DNA from: Vibrio alfacsensis
Lineage (GTDB): Bacteria; Pseudomonadota; Gammaproteobacteria; Enterobacterales; Vibrionaceae
Length of the DNA: 64,000 nt
Reading direction: 5' to 3'
Assembly (NCBI RefSeq): GCF_003544875.1
Contig: NZ_CP032093.1
Location: 744,001 to 808,000, forward strand
In this document: one piece after another, positions 1 to 12,030 of the stretch
How positions within the stretch are numbered: the stretch's first letter is position 1
Layout: each line of letters starts with the position of its first letter
Notes under the pieces: generated by a model
The model's input: the letters and a program-made list of their open reading frames with translations, nothing else
Databases searched by the model: none
What the model was told of the DNA's origin: nothing
Made by a program: the position numbers and the translations under genes

Positions 1-1
1 C

Positions 2-2337
2 GAATTTATACAAGGTGTGTCATTTGATGGGGCCGAATTAACAAAAGGCGCTGGTCAAATCGAGTATATGTTCGATTACGATAACCGAACCCTAACTGTT
101 TTCCTATCGAGTGATATGTTCGATTACAGAACAGAAGAAGAATTCCATTCACCATATCGTGAGTCGAATGCATTGGTTAATGAAAGTGATTTATATGTGT
201 TTTCTAGTGGTGCTAACCGCAACTTTAACTGGTCAAACGACACAACACTAGGCTTGCCATATGGACATATTAACTTTGATACACAATATAGCTACCAAGA
301 TCAAACACTTGATGTTTTTACAGGGGTTTATGACCTTGATCTGGCAGGGCACCGATTAATTACGGGATATCAGCAATTAGGCAGTCGCTATAACAGTCTT
401 AATAGTACAGACTTCCTTAACTATGGGGCTGATTACAGTGGTTATATGCTAACGTTCGGCTCTAGTAATAATTTAGTCAAAGGGGGAGTACATTCGCGTA
501 ATGCATTAGGTTTTTATACCCCGCAATCAGGGCAATTAGAAATCCTCCGGGATGGAAAAATAATCTATAGTCAAGCCGTAAAGCAAGGGCAAAATTCGAT
601 TAGTTATGATGCATTACCTAAAGGAGTTTACACTATTACGTTGCTGGTAAAGCAAGGTGAAAAGCAATTAGTAAACGAAACACGCAGCATCGTCAATAAT
701 GGCGATAGCACGTTATTTGTCGGCGACTTTGACTATAACGTCAAAGTTGGAGCTTTGGATAAAGGTGAACCCTACTTAGAGGGTGCATTGTCGCATCGTT
801 TGACGGAACGAAGTCTGCTAGGTGGAAGTATTACCAGTGACATGAATTCATATATGTTACGTTTGGGGGGCAAATATCATTTCAATGATATAAGCACGGT
901 ACAATACCTCGGTGGTTTTTTTGATACAGGATCATCATATTATCAGGGACAATTATCGGTTGGGCCTGTCGGTATCAATATGCGTCGTTTTGATGCGAAA
1001 GGATCCTCTGTTGATTTAAGCCAAGCGTTATACGGTGAGCAAGATATTGTCGAGTACGGCGTGAGTTATTCTGCCCCAATTTTAGGTGGTAATGCTTATA
1101 TGAGCTATTATCATATATCGATCGATGATAAAGATTTTGAAACTAATAGTGATAACTTTTCTCTATCTTGGAGTCACTCTTTGGGAATTTAAGTCTAAAT
1201 TCCAGTTACAGTATGAGTGATGATAAAGATGACTCGCTTTCATTCGGAGTGAATTGGTCTTATGACATTACCGATTCAATCACATACGCAACATCAGTTG
1301 TAACGGATAACGGTGGTTTAGATTATGTTAGCCAAGATTTTATCTTAAATCGTTCATGGGATAACCACGATGCATCCATCACTGTTGGAGCAAAAGTACA
1401 GGATAGCTCTTTAGAAAATGAATTGTCAGCTTATGGCAGTGGCTCTAACGAAATGTTCCGTTATAACGCTTATGGGTTCTTTGGATCGGATGGCCATTAC
1501 TCTGCATCAGGGACGTTGAGAAGCACACAAATTGTCAGCAAGGATGATATTGCAATCACCAAAGAGACGGGGCGTGCCTTTGTTACAGTGAATCCTCAAT
1601 GGACATCGCAGCCAATTACTGACAATGAAATAAGCTATACGATCTATAAGAATGGAAAACGACAAAATGGTGGTGGCGTTAATCCAGAACAATCATTTAT
1701 CGTGCCCCTGCCGGTTTATTCAGATGTTCGATTTGAATTAGATACGGAATACAGTGACGTTGAGGTGGATGTTAAATCGCAAGACCGTTTTACGATGCCT
1801 GGAACGTATTATCAATTGGATAGTCAAGTTACCCCGTTGCGTAGTCAAGTGTTTTTGCTGAATGATATTGATGGAAATTCAGTCGATGAGGCATTATGTA
1901 TTGGAGAGGGATGCAAAAGCGTGAGTGATGTTACGGAAGGTGTCTATCGAGTAACATTCCGTCATGAGCAAAGTTTTCATTTGGTATCGGAAAATAGAAT
2001 TTGTATTTTTAACCCAGAACATTTTGGTAACAGCTATGTTAACTCTTATTGCTTAGAAGGTTTAGATAACTTAGATGAGGATTCTGAGTTGGTATACAAC
2101 AACATGAAGTATATCGGTGTGTATCAATCGACAGAAACCACACTGAAAATTATTCAGCGACTCGAAGAGCTGGGGCTTGCTTCTAAGTATGTCGCAGTCG
2201 GTGATCAATTGTATGTATATGTACGTTACGAAAGTGACTTTACTGTGGCTCAAGTTCAAGAGCTGCAAAAACTGGAAACACATCTTGTTTCGACTAAATT
2301 TAAACCTGAGCACTTATTTAGGGTAACAAAGCTATGA
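2..2337 (+). CDS. CS1-type (TcfC-like) fimbrial outer membrane usher, 5'-truncated, frameshifted
   Basis: The reading frame is open from base 2, so the N-terminus lies outside the window. About 778 residues remain. The protein is beta-strand rich with many alternating aromatic and polar residues, and has an E-set-like segment near QSGQLEILRDGKIIYSQ. This fits the CS1/alternate usher family (CooC, CfaC, TcfC) rather than the classical FimD type. An usher exports and orders chaperone-bound subunits through the outer membrane. A one-base shift near 1180-1186 (in a TTT/GGG stretch) splits the frame: the first part stops at 1192 and the second resumes with no loss of usher-like sequence. The stop overlaps the chaperone start by 4 bases, as in a coupled operon. 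Family call by recognition only. Confidence 0.75.
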
Positions 2338-3062
2338 AAATTGTAAAACTGACAACAATTATTGTCATGCTGAGCGCAGCAATGAATGTGCAGGCTTTGG
2401 GCGTTGACTCATTAATTAAAGTGATGGATGATTCGCGTGATGTTATTACGATCAGCAATAATGACGGTTTTCGACAGTTTGTTAACTTGAGCATCTCTGA
2501 TGTTGATGTCGTGGATGGTGACCTTGTGGCGACGGCATATAACAAAGAGAATATAGATTCGTGGTCACTTGAAGTACAGCCTAGCAAATTGATCTTAGAT
2601 AATGGTCAAAGTAAGCGAATTTCCATTCGTTACCTTGGGAATGATTCACGTGAAAAAGATAAAGTTTATGCCATTAATGTAGTGCCGACACCTTATTATG
2701 CACAAGATGAAACGCCTCCGAATACAGTGCAAATTGTTATCGGTGTCGCTCCTTATGTTGTCCTTGCTGCAAAGCAAGATAAGCCGTTAGCTTATACGGT
2801 TAAGCATGAGGGGGAATATGTTCGTGTGAAAAACTTAGGTAATACTTATTTTCGCGCGAATTTGAAAGCCTGTGATAGCATTGCTTTAAAAGTTCCTGTC
2901 AATCAATGTATTTCTAGCTCTCATGTTCTATCTGGTCGAGAGTTAAAAATACCACTGCCAGAAAAAGCGGGTAACAATGAAATAGAGGTTTCTTTTAGCA
3001 CGCACTACAACACATACAAAGAAACGTTTGATTTAACTGCGGGGCAGGTGAAAAAGAAATGA
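2334..3062 (+). CDS. CS1-type fimbrial periplasmic chaperone
   Basis: A 242-residue protein with a signal peptide (hydrophobic to about residue 21, cleavage near VQA-L). Two beta-rich domains follow. The first has the chaperone-like pattern WSLEVQPSKLILDNGQSKRI around residues 75-95, comparable to the surface-exposed strand of CooB/CfaA-type chaperones. It would hold unfolded pilus subunits in the periplasm and deliver them to the usher encoded just upstream. The start overlaps the usher stop (ATGA), and its own stop overlaps the next gene by 4 bases, so the genes are translationally coupled. The frame is intact, unlike its neighbours. Confidence 0.75.
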   Translation: MKIVKLTTIIVMLSAAMNVQALGVDSLIKVMDDSRDVITISNNDGFRQFVNLSISDVDVVDGDLVATAYNKENIDSWSLEVQPSKLILDNGQSKRISIRYLGNDSREKDKVYAINVVPTPYYAQDETPPNTVQIVIGVAPYVVLAAKQDKPLAYTVKHEGEYVRVKNLGNTYFRANLKACDSIALKVPVNQCISSSHVLSGRELKIPLPEKAGNNEIEVSFSTHYNTYKETFDLTAGQVKKK

Positions 3063-4094
3063 AGATAGCTGCGTTTCTTGCTTTTATTTTTATACTTTCC
3101 CCTGCCACGAGCTTTGCAATCGTAATGTCAGGTAAAATAAGTGCGGTTGATAACTTATGGGTATCGGCTCAGAACGAACAAGACGGGCTTGTTCCCAGTG
3201 AGTGGGAGTTACCTCTAGGACTCCCAACGGGAGAAAGTTTAATACCTGGTTCGGTAATGTCCAATGCCTCTAAAACGGTGACGTTAAGCAATGGTAATGA
3301 AAGTATTCATTTGGATGTGTCTATTTTAGGTATTCAATATATGGTAGATGCCTATGATCAATCCACCTCAGATAATCAAGGAACAGCAAAGACGAGTTTA
3401 GCGACCAATAGCATTACTGTAAAAGGGATGGGTCTTGGTGATAAAAGTTGATATTTACTCGTAACAGTTCAATGATAAAATTCTATAGACCTATTTTAAA
3501 AGATATTTCTATTCATGATCTGAAAAACAGTCTTGATGGAAAATCAAAGGGTCTTATCGAGGAACGCTGCCCGTCGTTTTCCAATATGACTATTATCGAG
3601 ATGGTATACGCATTAAAAATATTGTTAGTTCTAATCTACAAGTGATCATTGATTACAATCCAGCCATTATTTTTGATGCTGTTATTACGTCTGGTCTTGA
3701 TGGAAAGTTAACCCCTCGTTACCATGGTCACCCAGAACCGTTGGTCAGTGCGCAAGGAGTTTATGGCGTTAGGGTTCGCGGTGATTTTAGCTCAGGCTTG
3801 AGAGCAAGGGTATCAGATACGACTAAGCAGTATTCACTTAGTCGAGAGCAAGTTTCCAATAGCATTGATCATCAGAGTATTAATTACAGTGTTACTTGTA
3901 CTGTTGGTTGCTTGGGCAATAATGTTCTTATTGATGATGGCAGAGCAAGCGTAAACTTTACTCAGTTAGATAACATTAATAAGAGTGAATCCAATATTGA
4001 ATTGATGGTTCACTTTGAAAATAAATCACTTAATGATCTTGTTAACGGTAGTTACAATGGCCATTTTCAAGTGTTATTTGAAGCTCAATTATAA
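3059..4094 (+). CDS. CS1-type fimbrial tip/minor subunit, frameshifted in three segments
   Basis: A signal peptide (MKIAAFLAFIFILSPATSFA) starts a protein of about 345 residues once the three segments are joined. The segments are 3059-3451, about 3448-3555 and about 3555-4094. The shifts sit at an AAAA run near 3440 and an AAAGGG stretch near 3550. The C-terminal half is pilin-like: it has a Cys pair in SVTCTVGCLG and ends GSYNGHFQVLFEAQL, like the final donor-strand region of CS1-family subunits. The length matches two-domain tip proteins such as CooD/CfaE (about 360), so a tip adhesin or minor subunit is more likely than a major pilin of about 150 residues. Position directly after usher and chaperone supports this. 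No major pilin is seen in the window; it may lie further left. Confidence 0.55.
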
Positions 4095-4113
4095 ATAATT
4101 TTAGGTGGACACT

Positions 4114-6462
4114 ATGAAGTTTAAATCCTTAGTCCTTTCTGTTAGTGCGGCTCTATTTTTGAGTGGATGTGGCGGCCAGGAAGACAAACCAAAGGCAGAG
4201 GTGCCAAGTGACCCTAATGAATCGTATCATATGCGTACGCTTGACCGTTTATTTGCAAGTGAAATGGGTCGTGCAGTTCAATTTAATATCAACGATCTGG
4301 TTATTGGTGGCGGTGACCATGCTATAAAATGGTTGTCTGAAAGTACAGACTTATGTGGATTAAGTTATGAACCATCGGGTCAGACTAAGTTAACTATTAA
4401 CCATGTTGGCCGTTGTGACTATGATTATTCAGCTATAAGTCATGATGGTATTAAAGTACATCTAAAATTACATTGGTATCAAGTGAAGAAAGCACTACTA
4501 CGTTATCTCCGCTATCGGTCCCTTTATTGACAGGTACTTCCACCAAAATAAATTTGCGTGAATTACTTGGTGATAGCTTATTAGGCTATACTTTGAGTGA
4601 TGAGTTGATCTTAGAAAGTTCAACGGAAGAAAATCGGGGAGTGGTTAATAAAACAGCTGATCTTGAGATCAGCTATAGATGACATTGGAGATTACAGTAA
4701 AATACGAGATTATCCTAAATCCCAGATTAGATGTTGAGCAAGTGATAGAAGTTGACTTAAGTTCACTTGATGGTGTAACGGTGACAGATGATGATGGTGA
4801 ATGGCAATTATCTAAAGTCATGAGTGTTGGTGCTACCGTAGCCCCTGTCGCGCCCGATAATACTGAAAACAAAGCATTTACATTCAGTGCGGCTATTGAT
4901 GGTGTATATGATGTATCTTATGTAGTATCTGACCATCATAATGCTCACTCAATTGGAGTAATACGCTTTAACGTCGGTCATGGTGGCGTCTCTCCTGTTA
5001 AGAGTTGGGAAAAGATCACTGCGACACAGGGCGAAGTAAGCCGTACTTATTTACCGACGCCTATTCATTCAGAAGTACAAGCAATGGGTAATACGTCGTA
5101 CCAGTATGAGAAAATTGGTACACAAACCTATCAAGTTGCTACATTGTCAAAGTTTGATGCAACAAAATACTGCAACACTCAAGGTGGACGACTGCCAACC
5201 GAGGAAGAACTTACATTCCTTTGGCAGCAGCGAGATGCTGAGTCAGTGAGAGAAAAGTTTAAGAAAATTCCAAAGCAGGTGAAGTATTGGTCTAATACAT
5301 CGTTAATTTCCATGTTAGATGGCACTGTTGAACCTATTGACGAGCAAGTGGGATATGTATCTTGTATTCAAAATGATCAGTTTATTATTACCGCCTTGCC
5401 TGATTTATCAAGCGAAGATGCCGTCATTAATGATGAAGTGATTGCAGGGAAAACGATTCCAATCAACATTACTCTTTCTGGAGGGGATGTTGATGTAGGC
5501 AATATCTCAATTAGTGGTCATGTAGATCACGGAGAGTTAGATTGTCCAACCCCAACCAATGGTTCGGGGCAAACTTCGTGTGATTTTAACTCGACTAAAG
5601 CCGGCTCAAGACAAGTCAGATTGGTCGCCTCTCAATACGATGAAGGCGTTCAGCCTGAAGCCTATTTGAACATAGCGGTAACGGGAGATCCTGAACCAAC
5701 GAAACTTCAATATAATGAAGTAATAGTTAAGATGAATGCAAATCAAACAAAATATGATGAAGAATTTGCCAATACCGAAGATACGACGACTAGCCTTAAA
5801 GTTACAGTCCAAGATGAACATGGAAATGGTGTCAAAATATAAATATTGATTCTTGGGTTACTAATGTTCGCACTGCTGAAGCCCCAAGACTTCCTCCAGA
5901 GGACGTGAGAGAACAGAAGCATCCAAGTTTAACTGATAATAACGGTAATATGATGATTTATTATCAAAGTAAACTAGCTGGAATTATCTATCCGAGATTT
6001 ATCCATCGTGCTTTTGATTATAAATTTAATATGGGTTTTACATTGACTGATGGTGCCTACTTTCATAATGCTGGAACTGCTGCAATAGGTAGTCATGAAG
6101 ATGTACTTTGGGTAGAAACGAATAGAAGTAATATATATCTTGTTGACGAGAATTTGAACGTGATCGAGAAGACTCCCTGTTTTGAAGATTGTGTTGCTGT
6201 TCGGTATGATTATAGGCTTTATAGCGATACTCATGATGTTCTTCATGTGGTCGTAAGTGGTGGTGATGGAAAATTCAAATATGCAATTTACAATTCAAGA
6301 AAAGAACATGGATACAAAGCGAAAGGCTTAGGATACACCTCAAAACTAAGAGACGCCGATTTTTTCTATACAGCAGGACATTCAGTATATAATTCAACTC
6401 CATTAGAAGTTACTGAACCAACGAGTCTTGGATGCTCAGCTGAATTTGAACCTTGTAATTAA
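4114..6462 (+). CDS. Large surface lipoprotein with Big-1/Ig-like segment, frameshifted; putative adhesin
   Basis: The ATG at 4114 follows a good ribosome site (TAGGTGG, five bases upstream). It begins a lipoprotein signal with lipobox LSGC (Cys about residue 20). Joined over shifts near 4485, 4680 and 5835 it gives about 780 residues. Recognisable parts are a region with YCNTQGGRLPTEEEL (about 5170-5215), like the lectin- or FGE-like segments found in large Vibrio Ig-domain adhesins, and a Big-1-like stretch with SLKVTVQDEHGNGVK near 5790-5840. The C-terminal part (5850-6462) is Cys-containing and has no family I recognise. It is the last gene before a strong terminator, so it is probably co-transcribed with the fimbrial genes. 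Function as an adhesin or pilus-associated lipoprotein is inference. Confidence 0.5.
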
Positions 6463-6477
6463 CGTATTCATACAATA

Positions 6478-6506
6478 AATAAAGCGAATCAATGATTCGC
6501 TTTATT
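6478..6506. terminator. Rho-independent terminator after fimbrial/lipoprotein cluster
   Basis: A perfect 13-bp stem (AATAAAGCGAATC / GATTCGCTTTATT) closes on a 3-base AAT loop, 15 bases past the lipoprotein stop. It separates the fimbrial operon from the sensor kinase gene. Confidence 0.8.
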
Positions 6507-6635
6507 GCTAATAACGTCTTACAGCATAGGATTAGAGAAATAGACCGAAACGAGAGGCGTATGATATTGAATGAGTTTAATGTAGTATGAAATGCGCTGA
6601 TGTTAGAGACTAACCAGGGAATAAAAATCAAGCAA

Positions 6636-9600
6636 ATGAATAAACTGTTGATATTGTTATTGCCTATCATGATGACATTTAGTGCCTTAGCTAAGGAAGC
6701 TGAACAATCTAAGTTAATAAAGATAGGTGTTCCTGCCGATACTCACAACCCATTTTGGGAGTACTTATCCATCGGGTCTATTTAACGACTTAGCGACACT
6801 CATTATGGACCACTTACATCTTAATTTTGAGTATGTAGCGATGGAATCAAGTGTTGCCGCAAGACAAGCTCTTAAGCAAGGTCATATCGATATGATGTTT
6901 ACTTATCGTAATGAGAAGACAAAAAGTACCGATTTTGTCTTTTCTGACCCTCTATTTGAAGACGCGGTAGTCGGCTGGGTTACTCCTAAGCAAGAGCGCA
7001 TCCCTCTTAATAAAAATCGTTGGGTATGTTGGAAAGGTACTGTCTTCTGTGACATTGCTAAAAGCTTAGGTTACCCTATTGTTGAGGTTGACAACAATGA
7101 GGGTTTTTACAAAAAAATTAACGCAGGTGAAGCTGAGGCTGCTATTGGGCTTTATCAATCATATTTATATTATTTTAAAATAATGATATTGAAACAGAGA
7201 ATATTACATTCAATGAGCAGTTTGGTAATATACAAGCGGTTTTGCATTAGATATAAAAAATATAGCGTTACAAAGAAAATAAACGCCATTATTTTGCATC
7301 TTAATGAAAGTCATAAGAATTTTCTGAGAAGCATGGATAGCAAATATAATATCCATGATAGTCCGTATGATAAGTGGCTTAGCACGGAAAATATTATTAG
7401 TATAGCCTCGGAAATGACATATTTCCTTATTCTTATTTTGATAATGAATCCAATAGCGAGCAAGGGTTTGTTCATGATGTGTTTGATAAAATCAGCGCAA
7501 TTACGCCTTTAAATTTTCAATATATTCCTTTAAATGGACAATCTGCTGAAGCTCTCCTTCAACAAGGTGTTATTGATGTTGTTCCCATCGTAAAAAACAT
7601 CATCCCTTGCAGATGGATTAAGATACTCTTCTGATTTAATTGATGTGGAATTTGTTTTTCTTGAAAGTAAAGAAAAGTAATATTAATAAGGTCGGAATTT
7701 TGGATAGGTTTGGTTTTACAATTACCGAAGGTTTATTGATAATACGTTACTCTATTCACAAGTTGAGCTTTGCTTCAAGATCTTGCTAAAGGCAAAATAT
7801 CACATGCTTATATTAATAAGCAGTTGTTAGAAAGCATTTATGCGAAGGTTATGGTGAAAATATGGGGTTTACTATTATTCCAAGTGGTAATCATGTCAAT
7901 ATTGATATCAAAGCCCCATGCTTTTCGAATTGAAGATAAAAATTTAGTCACGTTAATAGAAGAAGCATTCCATATTTTTACTCAGAAAGAATTAGATTCT
8001 ATGCTAAGAAAATACAGCAAAGTTGAATATAATATTGGTTATCAAAAGAGTCATGTGGAATACTTTGCCGTTTTAGGTTTTATATTATCTTTTGTTTTTG
8101 TTTTTGTCTATCTTTCCATGTCAAAATTAAAAGAAAGAGCTATTGGAGCCAATAAAAACAGAATTATCGGAAGCTCAAAGGCTTTGGTTAGTAGATATAC
8201 TTGACAATATTCCAAATGCCGTATGTATTAGTGATGATGTAGGGGTTATATTAAGTAATCGTGACTTTAAAACATATTGTTAGAGTTGAATTTTAGCTCT
8301 GATATAAACTTTGTTAACTATATTATTAGGCAAGTTGGCGTCGAATTCGTAGATGAGTTTTCAAAAGAAATATATATAAAAAATCAGCTTAATGCGAATG
8401 ATAAAAGGAATTTTAACGTAGTTAATAGTGCGATTCCCATTATGCTAAAATATAAATTTGCAAATGATGGTCTTATGGGATATCACTGTTCAGAAAGAAA
8501 AAGAGCAGGTTCTTATTAGTTCGCATCTTGAAACAAAGAAAGCACTCAATTTGAAAAGCAGTTTTGGCGATTATTAGCCATGAACTTAGGACTCCTATTT
8601 CCGGGATTATTGGAAACCTGGAGCTCTTGGAGCATAGAATCAAAGATGAACTGAGTAAAAGCATGTTACAGAATGCTATCTTGTCAGCTGGAAAATTGAA
8701 GTTATTGGTTGATGATATTCTAGACTTTTCCAAACTTGATGCAAGTCAATTGAAAATAAGTCATGAAAAAGTAAACGTAGCGAAAGAGCTCAGTCCGGTT
8801 TTAGGAATTATGAAGCATTAGCGTTGCAAAAGGTTTGAATTTTCACATTAATTGGGAACCAAGCCGATACTTAATTTATAATCTTGATATGTTACGCCTT
8901 AATCAAGTGATTTCGAATGTGCTTTCTAATGCGTTAAAGTTTACTAATCAAGGACTCATATCGGTTAATGTCATCTTATCATCAAACCAATTGCAAATTA
9001 TTGTTAAAGATAGCGGGATCGGAATGACAAATGAAGAGTTAGATCATATCTTTGACCCATTTGTTCAAGCTCAAGATAATATAGCTCGAAAGTATGGGGG
9101 GACTGGGTTAGGCATGGCTATTGTTCAAAGTCTTGTCAACCTTATGGGAGGTAAGGTGACTGTTAGCAGTTTGCAAGGCGTTGGGACGACCGTTAAAATT
9201 CAAATTGAAGCTCAAGGTGAGAATGTCGACTTACTCCGAGATACTTCCCCTATGCTTATTGTGAATGATCTAAGGCTCGCTCGTTGGCTAGATGAATTGA
9301 CGGTTTGCTATCAAGCGACTGAGGATTGTAGTATCGATCTATCGCAATATAACTTTTATCCAGATGAAGTCTTCGATTTTTTATCGCATCACCATTTGAC
9401 GTTAAACGAAATCGATAAGGTTAATACCTCTACCTCTACCTCTACCTCTACCTCTACCTCTATTGCTTTGAGTGGACGTATTCTGGTGGTTGAAGATGAC
9501 CCTCTCAACTGTAAGCTGATAAAAATGCAATTGGACTCTTTAAATCTCGAAAGCGTTGTCGTCAATACTGGATATGATGCTCTTGATACTCTTAAGATGT

Positions 9601-10158
9601 CGACGTTTGATGTTCTTATAACCGATTATCATATGCCCAAAATGAATGGTTTAGAATTGACAAACTACATCAGAGAATCTTCACAACATTTTTCCGATAT
9701 TCCGGTTGTCATCTGTACAGCAGACAACGCTGAAAGTGTAAAAAGAGAGCGCAAAAAGTGGGTGTGAATTCAATTTTATATAAACCTTATTCTTTAATCG
9801 ATTCATTTACCCAATTAGAATCTTTTTGAGCATAAAGTCATCTGCATCATCAAGAACCAACGTGATAAAGTGGTTAAGTGTTTTATCAAAAGAAAATCAA
9901 ACTTTGATGTCTCAAGCGGTTATCGATTCAATGACACTTTCGATGCATGATCTCACTGATGATAGCAAAGAAGTCAAAGAGGTTGCGCATCGACTAAAAG
10001 GGGCAACGGGTGCGCTAGAGTTAACTGAAGTCTCGAATTTGTGTCAGCAGTTAGAATCTAACCCTGAAGATGAGCAATTAAAGCAAGTGTTATTAGCTGA
10101 TATAAAGGAAATTATCAAAGATGCCAGCTTATACCTAAAACAGCTAGGAAATAATTAA
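6636..10158 (+). pseudogene. VieS/BvgS-like hybrid sensor histidine kinase, many frameshifts
   Basis: Joined over at least eight one-base shifts this is about 1170 residues. Domains in order: signal peptide (MNKLLILLLPIMM); a periplasmic solute-binding (SBP_bac_3) domain at about 6720-7400; a second one at about 7410-8030; a membrane helix (FAVLGFILSFVFVFVYL, 8060-8130); and a PAS-like segment (8190-8510). Next come HisKA with SHELRTP (phospho-His codon at 8579), HATPase with SNALKF, DSGIGM and GGTGLG (8840-9210), and a Thr-Ser repeat linker. A receiver follows (LVVEDD and LITDYHMP, 9475-9800), then an Hpt domain (VAHRLKGATGA, about 9985-10020). This is the layout of unorthodox kinases such as BvgS, EvgS, RocS1 and VieS. 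The shifts lie mostly at A/T runs; all motifs remain, so sequencing error is likely, but decay is possible. The VieA-like regulator starts 4 bases downstream. Confidence 0.7.
9426..9461 (+). repeat. Hexanucleotide microsatellite (ACCTCT)x6 in the sensor kinase linker
   Basis: Six perfect tandem copies of ACCTCT encode six Thr-Ser pairs between the HATPase and receiver domains. The unit is six bases, so copy-number change would alter linker length without changing frame. Confidence 0.95.
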
Positions 10159-10162
10159 TATT

Positions 10163-11898
10163 ATGAAAATGCTAATAATAGAAGATGATATCTTACAATC
10201 ACTAAATTTAAAATTACACCTGAATGATTTGGGTTATAACAATGTGGTTATTGCGAATAGTCTTATTTCGGTACAGGAGATGACCGAATCAGAACGATAT
10301 GATGTTATTTTTTGTGATATTAGAATGCCTGATGCCGATGGCGTAGCATTATTATCTACTTACTTAACCAGTCAATTGAACAGTGCGGTTATTATTGCTA
10401 GCGGTGTTGATGACAATGTACAAAAGCTCACAAAAGGAATGTGTAATCAATTAGGTTATTCTTATGTAGGAATATTAAAAAAACCGTTTAGTCGTCAAGA
10501 TTTAGATATGGAATTAAAGAGGTTTTTAGAGCATAAATATAAAGAAAAATGCACAGCTCCGATCATGTCCTAACGATTGATGATGTAAAAAGCACTACAT
10601 GATGACCTATTCTTTAGTGTCTATCAGCCTCAATTTAGCTTTAGTAGCGGAGAGTTGGTTGGTGTTGAGGCTCTTGCTCGTTTGGAACACCCAGAATATG
10701 GTGTATTGAGTCCATCTTGTTTTTTGTCTCAAGTGGCGAAATTAGGATTAATGAGTGAGTTTTATCGCTCTATGTTAGCAAAAGCGACGACAGCGATGTC
10801 GCTGTTAAATGGCACAATCCAACTATCAATGAACATAAACAAAACATTGCTAGATGGACCGCTATATGAACATACGGTTGAAATATGTCGTGTTACTAAT
10901 TTCCCTTTTGAGGCGCTTACGCTTGAGTTAACAGAAGAGCAAGCTTACCATCTTACTCCCGTCGCCTTAAGGAATTTAGCTAGGCTTAGTCTACTTGGTG
11001 TGTCTTTTGCTATTGATGATTTCGGAACAGGTTATGCCTCATTGGAGCAATTAATAGATCTGCCTATTTCTGAGTTAAAATAGACCGTTTATTTATTACA
11101 GACATTGTTCATGATTATAAACATCAGCAACTTACTATAGTTGCCGTCCGTTTAGCGCAAGCTCTAGGATTAAAATGTACAGCAGAGGGGATTGAGGATC
11201 AGGAAACATGGGAGTTTCTTAAAGAGTTAGGGGTTGATTCCTGCCAAGGCTACTATACAGGCCACCCAATGGGCATCCATGATTTAGCAATTTTACATCG
11301 TGCAGCAAAAAAAATAGATGTAGCGACAAGTCGCAAAAAGGAACTTACTCCGATTCTGTTTTTTGATACACAAACGGTTAGGGCCAATGCAATGGTCAAG
11401 TTGATAGGTAAAGAATTACCTGAGCATGAGATACATGCTGTTACTCATGTAGAAAACTTGTTGCACCTTTTACGCGATCTTCCTGTGAACGTTATTGTTA
11501 TTGATGCTGAATGTCTTTCGACGATGATTGCAGAGGATCGAGAAGCGCTTGAGGAAGAGGTAAAAAAAAGAACCGTAATATTACTGTCAAACGATGCAGT
11601 TATTGGAACCAGCAGCTTTATAGCGTCAATTATTACAAAGTCAGAGAGCATTACGAACACCGTAAAAGATTTAACTAATCATATATTGACGATCAGTATC
11701 GGGACGGTAAGACAAAATCGGATCAGATTATCAAAACGAGAGCAGGATGTTGCTCAACTCCTATTAGGGGGGTTTTCTAATAAATACATCGCTTATGAAT
11801 TGGGGATAAGTCAAAAACAGTTAGTACATTTAAAACCCGAATTCTACAAAATGAATGTTAAGTCGGTATTAGAATTGGCTAAAGAACTCAGTTTATAG
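10163..11898 (+). CDS. VieA-like response regulator: REC-EAL-(REC-like)-HTH_LuxR, frameshifted
   Basis: About 578 residues when joined over shifts near 10560, 10592 (AAAAA) and 11080 (AAAA). The N-terminal receiver has IIEDD and the acceptor Asp in FCDIRMPDADG. The EAL domain (about 10620-11270) keeps the c-di-GMP phosphodiesterase signatures VEALAR, MNIN, LELTEE, DDFGTGYASL, LKIDR (across the shift), AEGIE and CQGYYTG, so it is predicted active. A receiver-like segment (PILFFDTQ ... IVIDAE, 11350-11680) follows. Last is a LuxR-type HTH (LSKREQDVAQLLLGGFSNKYIA, 11725-11885). V. cholerae VieA combines receiver, EAL and HTH in one protein of similar size. It starts 4 bases after the sensor kinase stop, forming one operon. 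It would hydrolyse c-di-GMP and bind DNA under control of the partner kinase. Confidence 0.75.
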
Positions 11899-12030
11899 TA
11901 GAGCGTGCAGAGGTCTATTTTTGGTTTTGTTAATTCTTATGTTGTATTTTTATTAAATGTATTTATCCCAAATCTGGTGTTTTAAAGCAAAGCGATATTG
12001 AAATTTGTTATACAGGTTGTAAGTTGATTT

